Shown: positions 1 through 7,350, numbered from the stretch's first letter. The stretch is 7,736 nucleotides of DNA from CALARM01 sp964431735 (GCA_964431735.1 CAYSLJ010000239.1:1-7736), one strand, 5' to 3'. The notes: generated by a model not told the origin, from the sequence alone. Numbers and translations are program-made.

Positions 1-50
1 CTCACCCACCGGAAGGGTGTAGAATAAATATTACTTTTCGGATAGGTTCT
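1..50. repeat. Left copy of a short intergenic element, inverted relative to the right end
   Basis: Bases 1-16 match the reverse complement of 7716-7731 at 15 of 16 positions, and 33-50 (ACTTTTCGGATAGGTTCT) match the reverse complement of 7689-7706 at 17 of 18. The spacers between the two blocks differ, 16 versus 9 nt, a difference of seven bases. The similarity continues weakly to about 55. The block at 1-20 can fold (CACCC at 3-7 with GGGTG at 15-19). It is probably a short non-coding repeat family or an insertion-sequence end remnant; no transposase is present. The left boundary may lie outside the window. Confidence 0.7.
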
Positions 51-135
51 AAGTATGAGAATTTGTTCTTCCCGTCACGCGTTACGCGTTACGCGTCACG
101 TTTCTCATATAAAAACACAATCCTATCCAAATTTT
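33..135. repeat. Imperfect palindromic (MITE-like) intergenic element
   Basis: Two nested inverted repeats surround the heptamer array. The outer arms are GGATAGG (40-46) and CCTATCC (122-128). The inner arms are TATGAGAA (54-61) and TTCTCATA (102-109), both perfect. Arm spacing differs on the two sides, so the palindrome is imperfect. The outer arm overlaps the sequence shared with the window's right end. It is non-coding and sits directly upstream of the transporter promoter. A small non-autonomous element or a structured intergenic repeat would both fit. Confidence 0.45.
74..100. repeat. Heptamer tandem array 1 (GTYACGC)
   Basis: Four head-to-tail 7-bp units: GTCACGC, GTTACGC, GTTACGC and a truncated GTCACG. 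It forms the loop region of the inner palindrome at 54-109. Read on the minus strand the unit is GCGTRAC, close to the GCGTGAT/GCGTAAT unit of the array at 3886-3924, so both belong to one repeat type. Confidence 0.8.
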
Positions 136-149
136 ATATAAAAAAACAC

Positions 150-178
150 TTGAATAATTATTATTACCCTGCTATAAT
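150..178 (+). promoter_or_regulatory. Promoter P1 of the transporter gene
   Basis: TTGAAT (150-155) and TATAAT (173-178) are separated by 17 bp, and a TG at 170-171 makes the -10 box an extended one. An A/T tract including the palindrome TTTTATATAAAA (132-143) lies just upstream and could act as an UP-like element. The expected start point is around 184-186, leaving at most about three bases before the ATG at 187. No Shine-Dalgarno sequence is present, so a leaderless mRNA is predicted. Confidence 0.75.
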
Positions 179-186
179 GTGCGATT

Positions 187-1860
187 ATGCCAAAAAATAA
201 ATGGTTGAAAAATTGCTATGCTCCTGCTATAATGTGCCTCATTATGACAGAATGTATAGGTAATTTCTTTTACAAAATTTTTAAAGAACCGGTATTTATA
301 ACCTTTCTTGCCCTTGCGACAGGTCTCCTGGCAGGAAGGCTCAAAATCAAAGGTTTTACCCTGGGAAGTTCTGCAGTCTTTTTTACAGGACTTATTCTGG
401 GCATATTTAATTTTGAAGGTTCTGATGTTATAACAACTGCCGGACTTGTCATATTTATGTATGCCATGGGCATACAGGGAGGGCCGGGGTTTTTTAATTC
501 TCTCGGAAGAAGAGGTATACCATATTTAATAATTACCGTATCTCTCTGTCTGACAGGTCTCGGAGCAACGCTTGCCGCTATGTATATATTTCACCTGGCA
601 CCTGACATGGCACTCGGCATATTCACTGGAAGCCTTACCAGTTCGTCCAGTCTTGCAGTTCTAAGTGAAGGAGGATGGGGGAAAAATCTCTTTACTGTAT
701 ACGGTATAGTATATCCTGCAGGTCTCTTCTTACCTGTTCTGTTTATCCAGTTCCTTCCTTTGATAATGAGAAAAGACTTAAAAAAAGAAAATACCGGAAA
801 TAATAAAGGAAAAACTGCAGAACCTATTATTGCCAGAAAATTTATAGTCGAAAAAAAGGAAGTAAACGGGAAAACACTGGGTGAAATAGGGTTTCGTACA
901 AAAACAGCAGGGGCAACCCTTTCAAGAATCAGAAGAAGAGGCAGAATAATCATCCCCGGCCCGGATACAATATTGAAAATAAGAGATGTCGTGCTGGCAG
1001 TAGGAACAGAAGAAGCCATAGAAAAGGTTCATCAACTTCTTGGCAATGAAACCCATGACGATATGGAAAATGATCCTTCTGTAGAAGCAAGAACGATTAT
1101 AATAACAAATCCTTCACTCCATGAAGTACCACTCGAACAGCTTGATATGCCGAAAAGATATCATACGGTAATTACAAGAATCTGGCGCGGAGGCATTCAA
1201 CTGGTTCCCACACCTGATTTTGTTATGGAACTGGGAGACAGTCTTCTAGCTGTAGGAAAAAAGAGAAACCTTGACAGAGTATGTCAGTTTCTCGGTAAAG
1301 AAGAACAAACACTGGGAGAAGTAGATTTCCTTTCTATGGCAATAGGCATAACGGCAGGTATGATTATAGGACAGATTAAATTCATCATACCATCCATAGG
1401 AAGTGTTATGCTGGGGAATTCTGGAGGCGCCATGCTTACAGGTATGTTCCTGGGTTATGTACGTCGTTTTGGTTTTCTTACAGGTCAAATGTCTCCTGCT
1501 GGAAGAATGATATTGAAAGAACTTGGACTGGATCTGTTTCTGGCAGGCATAGGCATTCAGGCAGGGGCAAATATTTCTTCCATAGGAGGATTGCTTCTCT
1601 GTAAACTCCTTATCTCTTCAATTTTTATTCTTATATCTATGATGACAGTTGTATTGATATTGAGTTACATGGTATTTAAAATGAGTTTCACCAACAGCCT
1701 GGCATGTGTCTGCGGCAGTATGACCAGCACTCCTGCCGTCGTAAGCCTTAACAGAATGGCAGGCTCGGAAGATCCGTCATTTTATTTTGCTTCCTGTTAT
1801 CCTCTTTCCGTATTCGGAATAACACTGATAAGTCAGATAATCGCCATTATAGTAAGGTAA
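187..1860 (+). CDS. AspT/YidE/YbjL-family membrane transporter with two RCK_C (TrkA-C) domains
   Basis: Predicted inner-membrane secondary transporter of the aspartate:alanine exchanger superfamily. The layout is typical: an N-terminal membrane half (about 35-195), two soluble RCK_C-like domains in tandem (about 215-288 and 300-372), and a C-terminal membrane half (about 380-557). The two membrane halves repeat each other: GIQGGPGF (95-102) matches GIQAGANI (456-463), and GSLTSSSSLA (148-157) matches GSMTSTPAVV (510-519). The first half has SSSS where the second keeps the usual TSTPA motif. The substrate cannot be read from sequence; AspT itself exchanges aspartate and alanine, while most relatives are uncharacterised. 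The start is uncertain. ATG 187 gives 557 residues; ATG 244 gives 538 and fits the usual short N-terminus better. Neither has a Shine-Dalgarno sequence, and each sits just after a promoter. uvrB follows after 66 bp. Confidence 0.88.
   Translation: MPKNKWLKNCYAPAIMCLIMTECIGNFFYKIFKEPVFITFLALATGLLAGRLKIKGFTLGSSAVFFTGLILGIFNFEGSDVITTAGLVIFMYAMGIQGGPGFFNSLGRRGIPYLIITVSLCLTGLGATLAAMYIFHLAPDMALGIFTGSLTSSSSLAVLSEGGWGKNLFTVYGIVYPAGLFLPVLFIQFLPLIMRKDLKKENTGNNKGKTAEPIIARKFIVEKKEVNGKTLGEIGFRTKTAGATLSRIRRRGRIIIPGPDTILKIRDVVLAVGTEEAIEKVHQLLGNETHDDMENDPSVEARTIIITNPSLHEVPLEQLDMPKRYHTVITRIWRGGIQLVPTPDFVMELGDSLLAVGKKRNLDRVCQFLGKEEQTLGEVDFLSMAIGITAGMIIGQIKFIIPSIGSVMLGNSGGAMLTGMFLGYVRRFGFLTGQMSPAGRMILKELGLDLFLAGIGIQAGANISSIGGLLLCKLLISSIFILISMMTVVLILSYMVFKMSFTNSLACVCGSMTSTPAVVSLNRMAGSEDPSFYFASCYPLSVFGITLISQIIAIIVR
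205..233 (+). promoter_or_regulatory. Promoter P2, duplicated copy of P1, inside the reading frame
   Basis: TTGAAA (205-210) and TATAAT (228-233) are again 17 bp apart with an extended TG (225-226). The 15-bp block CCTGCTATAATGTGC is identical at 168-182 and 223-237. The expected start point near 241 would place ATG 244, residue 20 of the long frame, at the very 5' end, again without a Shine-Dalgarno sequence. Confidence 0.65.
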
Positions 1861-1926
1861 AAAAATACTGGCATAAATAATATATTACCGATTTTACAAA
1901 GACTATTTCAGTAAAAGGAGAGGTCT

Positions 1927-3864
1927 ATGACAGATAAATTCAAACTTGTTTCTTCTTTCAGGCCTGCAGGCTCACAGCCTGAAGCAATAAAACAGCTTGT
2001 AGAAGGTATCGAGAAAAACTGCAGGTTTCAGACACTTCTTGGTGTTACAGGTTCGGGGAAAACTTTTACTATGGCAAATGTCATAGAGAAAATAAACAGA
2101 CCTGCTCTTGTGATTGCTCATAACAAGACTCTTGCAGGACAGCTATATAATGAATTCAAAGAATTCTTCCCTGAAAACAGAGTGGAGTATTTCGTCTCTT
2201 ACTATGATTATTATCAGCCTGAATCTTACATACCTCAGAGGGATATATATATAGAAAAAGACGCACAGATAAATCCTAAAATCGAACAGTTAAGACTTTC
2301 TGCTACTGCTTCTATCATGTCCGGAAGGGACGTAATCATTGTGGCAAGTGTTTCCTGTATTTACGGCCTGGGAAATCCCGAAAATTTCAGAAATCTCGGT
2401 TTTGAAATCTCTACGGGACAGAAAATAGAAAGAAAAGAGATACTACAGAAACTGATAAATATCCAGTTTGAAAGGAATGATACGGAACTCATGCCGGGAC
2501 GGTTCCGTGTGAGAGGAGATACGATAGATATTGTCCCCGGCTATTACAATAATATTATCCGTTTTGAAATGTTCGGTTCCGAAATTGAAAGAATAAGGGA
2601 AATAGATAAAAATACGGGAGAAATAAAAGAGGAAATGTCTTATTTTTATGTTTATCCTGCAAGACATTTTGTAATACGGAAAGAAACTCAGGAGAAAGCT
2701 CTTTTATCGATAAAAGAAGAACTTGACAGAACTCTTCCTTCCCTTGATATGATTACGGCACACAGGCTGAAACAGAGAACCATGTATGACATAGAAATGA
2801 TCAGGGAAACAGGATACTGCAAGGGCATAGAAAATTATTCCAGGCATTTCGATTTCAGGCACGAAGGAGAAAAACCTTATGTTCTCCTGGATTATCTCCC
2901 TTCTGATTTTCTCATGATTATAGACGAAAGTCATCAGACAATACCGCAGCTTCATGGCATGTACAGAGGAGATTATACAAGGAAAAAGAATCTCGTAGAT
3001 TACGGTTTTCGTCTCCCCTGTGCCTTTGATAACAGGCCTTTAAAGTTTGAAGAATTCGAAACATATATGAATAATGTTGTTTTTGTGTCTGCCACTCCGG
3101 GAGATTATGAGATAAAGAAATCACAGCAGTTCGTAGAACAGATAATAAGGCCCACAGGTCTTGTAGACCCATTAATTGAAATAAGACCGATAAAAAATCA
3201 GATAGAAGATCTTAAAATAGAAATTTCCAGAGCAATTAAACAGGAAAACAGAGTTCTTGTCACAACCCTTACGAAAAAACTTGCGGAAGAACTTACTGAA
3301 TTTCTGTCATCGCAGGGCATAAAAACAAGATATTTGCACTCAGAGATCGATACACTTGAAAGGACCGAAATTATCAGAGAATTGAGACTCGGTATATTTG
3401 ATGTCCTTGTCGGCATAAACCTTTTAAGAGAAGGCCTTGATATTCCCGAAGTAGGTTTTATAGGAATACTTGATGCAGATAAAGAAGGGTTTCTGAGAGA
3501 TCAGAGGAGTCTCATACAGATTACGGGAAGAGCGGCAAGAAATATTTCATCAAAAGTGGTTCTTTATGCCGATAAGATTACAGATTCAATCAAAAAAGCA
3601 GTCCATGAAACAAACAGAAGAAGAGAGATTCAGATTGAATTTAATAAAAAGCATAATATAACACCTGAGACCATAAAAAAACCTGTGAAAGAAAAATTTG
3701 TAGAAATAAAAGACGTAAAACATGTTCCAAAAGCAGAAATACCGAATATGATAATAGAACTGGAAGCAGAGATGAAAGAAGCGTCTGACAGACTGGATTT
3801 TGAAAAAGCCATAATTATCAGGGATAAAATCAATAAACTAAGAGAAAAGATATGTAAAGGGTGA
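1927..3864 (+). CDS. uvrB: UvrABC excinuclease subunit B (UvrB)
   Basis: UvrB is the DNA-damage-verifying helicase-like subunit of nucleotide excision repair. It is loaded by UvrA and then recruits UvrC for dual incision. All hallmarks are present in order: Walker A GVTGSGKT (39-46); the beta-hairpin region YYDYYQPESYIP (92-103), whose tyrosines pack against damaged DNA in characterised UvrB; Walker B DESH (333-336); the late helicase motif QITGRAAR (531-538); and the C-terminal UVR domain (about 608-638) that contacts UvrC. The length of 645 residues is close to the usual 660-670, so the gene looks complete and functional. The start is fixed by a strong Shine-Dalgarno AAGGAG (1915-1920), six bases before ATG. 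It lies 66 bp downstream of the transporter on the same strand with no obvious terminator between, so read-through is possible. I see no clear LexA-type operator upstream. Confidence 0.98.
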   Translation: MTDKFKLVSSFRPAGSQPEAIKQLVEGIEKNCRFQTLLGVTGSGKTFTMANVIEKINRPALVIAHNKTLAGQLYNEFKEFFPENRVEYFVSYYDYYQPESYIPQRDIYIEKDAQINPKIEQLRLSATASIMSGRDVIIVASVSCIYGLGNPENFRNLGFEISTGQKIERKEILQKLINIQFERNDTELMPGRFRVRGDTIDIVPGYYNNIIRFEMFGSEIERIREIDKNTGEIKEEMSYFYVYPARHFVIRKETQEKALLSIKEELDRTLPSLDMITAHRLKQRTMYDIEMIRETGYCKGIENYSRHFDFRHEGEKPYVLLDYLPSDFLMIIDESHQTIPQLHGMYRGDYTRKKNLVDYGFRLPCAFDNRPLKFEEFETYMNNVVFVSATPGDYEIKKSQQFVEQIIRPTGLVDPLIEIRPIKNQIEDLKIEISRAIKQENRVLVTTLTKKLAEELTEFLSSQGIKTRYLHSEIDTLERTEIIRELRLGIFDVLVGINLLREGLDIPEVGFIGILDADKEGFLRDQRSLIQITGRAARNISSKVVLYADKITDSIKKAVHETNRRREIQIEFNKKHNITPETIKKPVKEKFVEIKDVKHVPKAEIPNMIIELEAEMKEASDRLDFEKAIIIRDKINKLREKICKG

Positions 3865-3866
3865 AG

Positions 3867-3946
3867 AGTGATTATTCACTATAATCGTGATGCGTGATGC
3901 GTGATGCGTAGTGCGTAATGCGTATCTACTCACTACTCACTACTCA
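3867..3946. repeat. Heptamer array 2 with hairpins between convergent genes; possible bidirectional terminator
   Basis: A short hairpin (AGTGA 3867-3871, TCACT 3876-3880) is followed by five 7-bp units at 3886-3920: CGTGATG three times, then CGTAGTG and CGTAATG, plus a partial CGTA. The array then switches to the complementary sense as three units of CTACTCA (3926-3946). The two halves can pair imperfectly into a long stem with 7-bp periodicity. It fills nearly the whole gap between uvrB and the convergent RUS gene, so a termination role is plausible, although no T-run follows the stem on either strand. Its last unit overlaps the stop codon of the RUS gene. Confidence 0.75.
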
Positions 3947-5668
3947 CGCCCCGTAACCATAATCCAAAAGCTCTTTCAGTTCTTTCGCTTCAGGCTTTTC
4001 TGCCAGTTCAACAAACTTCTTCATATCGATACGCTTCTCGGATATTTCATCGGGCCCGCTCCAGTTAATATCAAGTTTCTTCATATCAACTTTGACTGCC
4101 GTTGAATGCCATCCTTTTGAGGTAAGTTCATCGGTAAAACGCATACCGGGCTGAAGAGATCTATAAGATAATTCCACAAGAGCAACAGGCGCTTTATTAC
4201 CGTAAAAACTTTCCAGATTTTCCATAAGTTTTCCAGAAAGCCCTTTCTCTAAAAGTCTTGCATGGATATAGGCTTTCAGTATGTCATCCACTGTAGCTTT
4301 ATTTTTAAATACAATAGAAATCTTATCTTTTGAAGGATTCAGTATGTAATTTTCATTTTTAAATATGCTGAAGAGTCTGTCCGTATCACCTGATTTATCC
4401 TGACCGACCAGTGTTTGCAGGGAATCGCAGAATTCTATTTTTTTCGAATAATCATCGCCGTCTCCCGAGAAAAGTGATTTCACCGTTTCCAGAACACCTT
4501 TTTTATCTGCTTCAGGCACTTCTCTGTTAAGTATATAATTATCGGCAATTTTCTGAATATTTTCCTGATTTAAAGTGTCCATTCTGATGGAGCCTGCTGC
4601 GTTCAGATGGCAGAAAGCAAGAAGAGAACCAAGTGTTGCAACTGTAAAGAGATAAGGATTTATACCGAGTGATGAGGCAACTCTTGTAGTTGCAATAGCA
4701 AGGGGCATTCCAAGCATATCAGCAACCATATCCTGATTGGCATTTTTTGTCGAAACAAGACCTTTTGCCGGCCCTTTTGCCATATGATTGAAAATATTTA
4801 CTCCTGCTGCCGAACCGAGAGTTCCTGCCAGAGCGCCTGACATGGCGGTAAATCCTGAGAGAACAGGTAAAGCAGTCGGGAAAACAGCCAGAGTTCCGAG
4901 AGTCAGAAGAGAATTGAAAGATGCTATAAGACTGCTGGCAAGTATAAATTTTTTAGGATCTGCATCGCCTTTCTTTGCAAGAAAAGAGCCGCCCATAGAA
5001 GTAAACTTGGAGACCATGCCGTTTACCACACCGGAAAGAGCCGCCTTTTCAGTAGTGCTGAAGGCAACCTTCATGGCATCAAGATTGACTCTTGCAGTCA
5101 TAAAACCTATTCCGCCTCCGCATACTGCGGCACCGAGAGACCATGCTCTGTATTTGAGATATTCAGGAGCACAGTTTTCATCAAGCTCTGGAGGAATAAA
5201 TATTTCTTTTAATTTTGCTATGGCACCTATATTCATCTGAGATTGAGCCGTAACTTTGAGTTTTTTAAGTTCTTCGGCAGCTTTTTCCGAATTTGCATAG
5301 ACTATCAATTCATTTTCTCCAATTGAATAGGAGAGAATTGATCCGTTTGTAACCAGTTCGTTAAGACCTTCTATGGAACTTTTGGGAAAAATTTCCTGCT
5401 TTATCTTCACAAGATTTCCTTCATGTTCTATTACCGGAGCAGAAGGGAAAGAATTTGCTCCTTCTTCATTTTTCCCGTCTTTCATGAGATCTTTGACAAA
5501 ACCTGTATCCTTTACAGATTTTCCCTGAAGAATAAAAGATTTTGAAAGTTCATGGTCAGAATTTAACTGAACCGTATCACCGCCTCCCGGTTCTTTACCG
5601 GAGGAAAAGTCACGTTTTGCATTCGGCATCATACCGGCTCTGGTGTCTTTATAATTTAAGATTTTCAT
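3944..5668 (-). CDS. RUS (root UVB sensitive)/DUF647-family membrane-associated protein
   Basis: A 574-residue protein whose middle part (about 155-370) resembles the RUS/DUF647 family. Matches are FIPPELDENCAPEYLKYRAW (157-176), the N-Q-D-M-V-A-D-M-L-G-M-P segment (311-322), which parallels the S-Q-E-T-...-M-G-M stretch of plant RUS1, and NAAGSIRMDTLNQEN (356-370), which parallels the N-Y-R-A-V-R-...-L-N stretch. Several hydrophobic helices lie between about 178 and 352. The C-terminal MRFTDELTSKGW (509-520) also resembles the family tail. In plants RUS1/RUS2 are linked to UV-B sensitivity and vitamin B6 homeostasis; the bacterial function is unknown. The first 150 residues are polar, Gly/Ser/Lys-rich and not recognised; residues 380-500 are a further soluble region. 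No signal peptide is evident. The start is supported by AAGGAG (minus strand, 5674-5679), five bases before ATG. The gene converges on uvrB and lies 146 bp downstream of the guanidine-enzyme gene. Confidence 0.75.
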   Translation of the reverse strand: MKILNYKDTRAGMMPNAKRDFSSGKEPGGGDTVQLNSDHELSKSFILQGKSVKDTGFVKDLMKDGKNEEGANSFPSAPVIEHEGNLVKIKQEIFPKSSIEGLNELVTNGSILSYSIGENELIVYANSEKAAEELKKLKVTAQSQMNIGAIAKLKEIFIPPELDENCAPEYLKYRAWSLGAAVCGGGIGFMTARVNLDAMKVAFSTTEKAALSGVVNGMVSKFTSMGGSFLAKKGDADPKKFILASSLIASFNSLLTLGTLAVFPTALPVLSGFTAMSGALAGTLGSAAGVNIFNHMAKGPAKGLVSTKNANQDMVADMLGMPLAIATTRVASSLGINPYLFTVATLGSLLAFCHLNAAGSIRMDTLNQENIQKIADNYILNREVPEADKKGVLETVKSLFSGDGDDYSKKIEFCDSLQTLVGQDKSGDTDRLFSIFKNENYILNPSKDKISIVFKNKATVDDILKAYIHARLLEKGLSGKLMENLESFYGNKAPVALVELSYRSLQPGMRFTDELTSKGWHSTAVKVDMKKLDINWSGPDEISEKRIDMKKFVELAEKPEAKELKELLDYGYGA

Positions 5669-5694
5669 AGGTTCTCCTTTTAGTAATATGACTC

Positions 5695-5703
5695 ATTATA
5701 TCA
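5695..5703 (-). promoter_or_regulatory. Extended -10 promoter of the RUS-family gene
   Basis: On the minus strand TGATATAAT gives a consensus -10 box (TATAAT, 5695-5700) with an extended TG motif (5702-5703). The expected start point is near 5688, giving a leader of about 20 nt that contains the Shine-Dalgarno sequence. At 17-bp spacing the -35 hexamer would be AGCTGA (5718-5723), a poor match that falls inside a dyad, so an activator may replace -35 contacts or a repressor may block them. Confidence 0.5.
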
Positions 5704-5711
5704 GTAAAATT

Positions 5712-5747
5712 CAGCTATCAGCTGATAATTCTATCAATTGATAGCTG
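5712..5747. promoter_or_regulatory. Two adjacent perfect dyads (TATCA half-sites), candidate operator
   Basis: TATCAGCTGATA (5716-5727) and CTATCAATTGATAG (5731-5744) are perfect palindromes of 12 and 14 bp with centres 16 bp apart. They share the half-site TATCA/TGATA, giving four half-sites in under 30 bp. The outer flanks CAGCTATCA (5712-5720) and TGATAGCTG (5739-5747) also form a 9-bp inverted repeat with an 18-nt loop. They occupy the -35 region of the RUS promoter. A terminator for the upstream gene is less likely because the stem is AT-rich and no T-run follows. The regulator is unknown. Confidence 0.5.
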
Positions 5748-5814
5748 TAACGTAATTCTTTATATCAAAAATTCCATATAAACTATGAATATCCTGTTTC
5801 AATGTTTATTTTTT

Positions 5815-7320
5815 TCAGGCACTTTCCGTATAATCTCTTTCAATTACTTTCGTAATACAGTTTATAGCTCCCTGGAGGGAACTTATGGCAGTCATATCAA
5901 TAGGTACCATGTCATAGCCGTATTTTTCGTATACTCCATTCCCCACACTATCAAGTTCAGGTATACCAAAATTGGGAATAAAGATATTATTTCCGTCCAC
6001 TACAGAATTATTATAGGTTATCCAGGGATGATTCCTCAGAGAAGAGCTGCCCAGATAAGGAACTCTTTCTATTTTATAACCGCTGTCTTCAAGACCTTTT
6101 GCAACGGCATCGAAATTCTCCTGTAAGGCTTTATCATTTTTTAAATGTTTAAGCAGTCCCTCAAGGGGGTTCCTGTTCCATCCATGAAGTTTTTCACTCA
6201 GGGATTTTTCATAGGAAGCAAATTTTTCCGGCTCTTTTTCTTTAATATCTTTTAAAATATTAAGAGCCATAGAAGGATCACCGACTGTTATAACCTTCTT
6301 GCCTGTTTCCGGATCTGTCTTACCCAGGGGGGTCATAGCCATATCTATATGAAAAGCAGGCTGTTCTCCTTTATATCCTATGACAACGACTTTTTGATGT
6401 GGGAAACTCCTGTCCATCATAGTTTTAGCAAGCTCTTCCTGACTGAGGCTTTTTACATTATCTATTTTCAAGTCTTCTGCTATTTTATAATATTTAGAAG
6501 GATAACTTTTCATATACTTAATGGCGAAAGCCACTGCATCAGACCCTACAAACACCGTATCATCTGTAGCAAGCTGATTTCCGCCGTCAATAAATATGCC
6601 TTCCATTTTCTTATATTTAATTTCCGGATTTATTTTTGCAATTTCAGATGCAACAGCTCCGTCACCGCTGCCGGGGAACCACATTCTATACTGTTCTACA
6701 ACATTATTGCCCACTACAAGAGTCGAATCCTGGGCCCATATGGAAAAATCGTTATTACTGGCACTTATCTGCACTCTTCCGGGTTCAGAAATAGCTCCTT
6801 CTTTTGCCCATTGTTCGACAAAATTCTGCAATTTTTCTTTATCACCTTCGCTGGAAGTAAGAATAGTAAATTTTGCGGAAGGCATTTTGGCTATAAAGGT
6901 TTTCATGGCTTCCAGATAGTTGTGCTCCATATCACCGAGCCGGCCGAAGGTAAGGCACATATGTTTTACATGGCCCTTATTGGAAGGAATCATATAATCA
7001 TTCATTTCAAGGCTGGAATCATGCTTTTTTAATAATCTGTCTATCGCTTTTCTGGCAAGACCGGTATTCAGAGAAATCTCTTTCTTTTCTCCTCCGCCCG
7101 ATAGTTCCTCCGATTTACCTGACATTTTACTGAATTTCTTTTTAAGCTTTCCAAGGTCGAGAACTACCTTTATGCTTTCATCTTCTCCGGGAGATGCCTT
7201 CATAAACCCGTCCATCTTATCAGGATCAAGTTTTACTTCTTTTAATATTTTTTCTCTTTCTCCACTGAACTTACCGAGGTTCATACCTTCATAAATTTCT
7301 CTCTTATTACCTATTTCCAT
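5815..7320 (-). CDS. Agmatine deiminase/peptidylarginine deiminase-fold enzyme, divergent
   Basis: A 501-residue protein whose part from about 110 to the end follows the guanidino-group-modifying enzyme fold (agmatine deiminase/bacterial peptidylarginine deiminase type). The expected catalytic elements appear in order: N190-D191 with W195-A-Q-D198, equivalent to the family motif ND.W.RD; DGGN (245-248); H324-I-D326; and the nucleophile C488 in AINCIT. The stretch NNIFIPNFGIPELDSVG (444-460) corresponds to the IVPxFGxxxD segment before the cysteine. Such enzymes hydrolyse guanidines (for example agmatine to N-carbamoylputrescine plus ammonia). The usual arginine of the first motif is Gln197, the GP after it is lost, and the residue before the cysteine is Asn rather than the common His, so the substrate is uncertain. 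The first 110 residues are Lys/Glu/Gly-rich and unrecognised; no signal peptide is seen, so it is probably cytoplasmic. AGAGGG (7328-7333), seven bases before ATG, supports the start. The RUS gene follows on the same strand. Confidence 0.78.
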   Translation of the reverse strand: MEIGNKREIYEGMNLGKFSGEREKILKEVKLDPDKMDGFMKASPGEDESIKVVLDLGKLKKKFSKMSGKSEELSGGGEKKEISLNTGLARKAIDRLLKKHDSSLEMNDYMIPSNKGHVKHMCLTFGRLGDMEHNYLEAMKTFIAKMPSAKFTILTSSEGDKEKLQNFVEQWAKEGAISEPGRVQISASNNDFSIWAQDSTLVVGNNVVEQYRMWFPGSGDGAVASEIAKINPEIKYKKMEGIFIDGGNQLATDDTVFVGSDAVAFAIKYMKSYPSKYYKIAEDLKIDNVKSLSQEELAKTMMDRSFPHQKVVVIGYKGEQPAFHIDMAMTPLGKTDPETGKKVITVGDPSMALNILKDIKEKEPEKFASYEKSLSEKLHGWNRNPLEGLLKHLKNDKALQENFDAVAKGLEDSGYKIERVPYLGSSSLRNHPWITYNNSVVDGNNIFIPNFGIPELDSVGNGVYEKYGYDMVPIDMTAISSLQGAINCITKVIERDYTESA

Positions 7321-7350
7321 AATTCATCCCTCTTTTTTATTTTAAATTAG

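Noticed and set aside
591..1019. Minus-strand open frame within the transporter
   Set aside because: A shadow of the transporter frame with no independent support.
3886..3946. Short regular repeats that could suggest a CRISPR array
   Set aside because: The units are 7 bp, contiguous, without spacers, and no cas gene is present.
4788..5240. Plus-strand open frame (150 codons) opposite the RUS-like gene
   Set aside because: It mirrors the hydrophobic Ala/Gly-rich coding stretch on the other strand; no ribosome binding site or domain.
5712..5747. Intrinsic terminator of the guanidine-enzyme gene
   Set aside because: The stem is AT-rich with an 18-nt loop and no T-run follows on the minus strand; the twin palindromes fit a protein-binding site better.
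6349..7032. Long plus-strand open frame (227 codons) opposite the guanidine enzyme
   Set aside because: It is antisense to a gene with clear catalytic motifs and a good ribosome binding site. The translation has no recognisable domain and no Shine-Dalgarno sequence.
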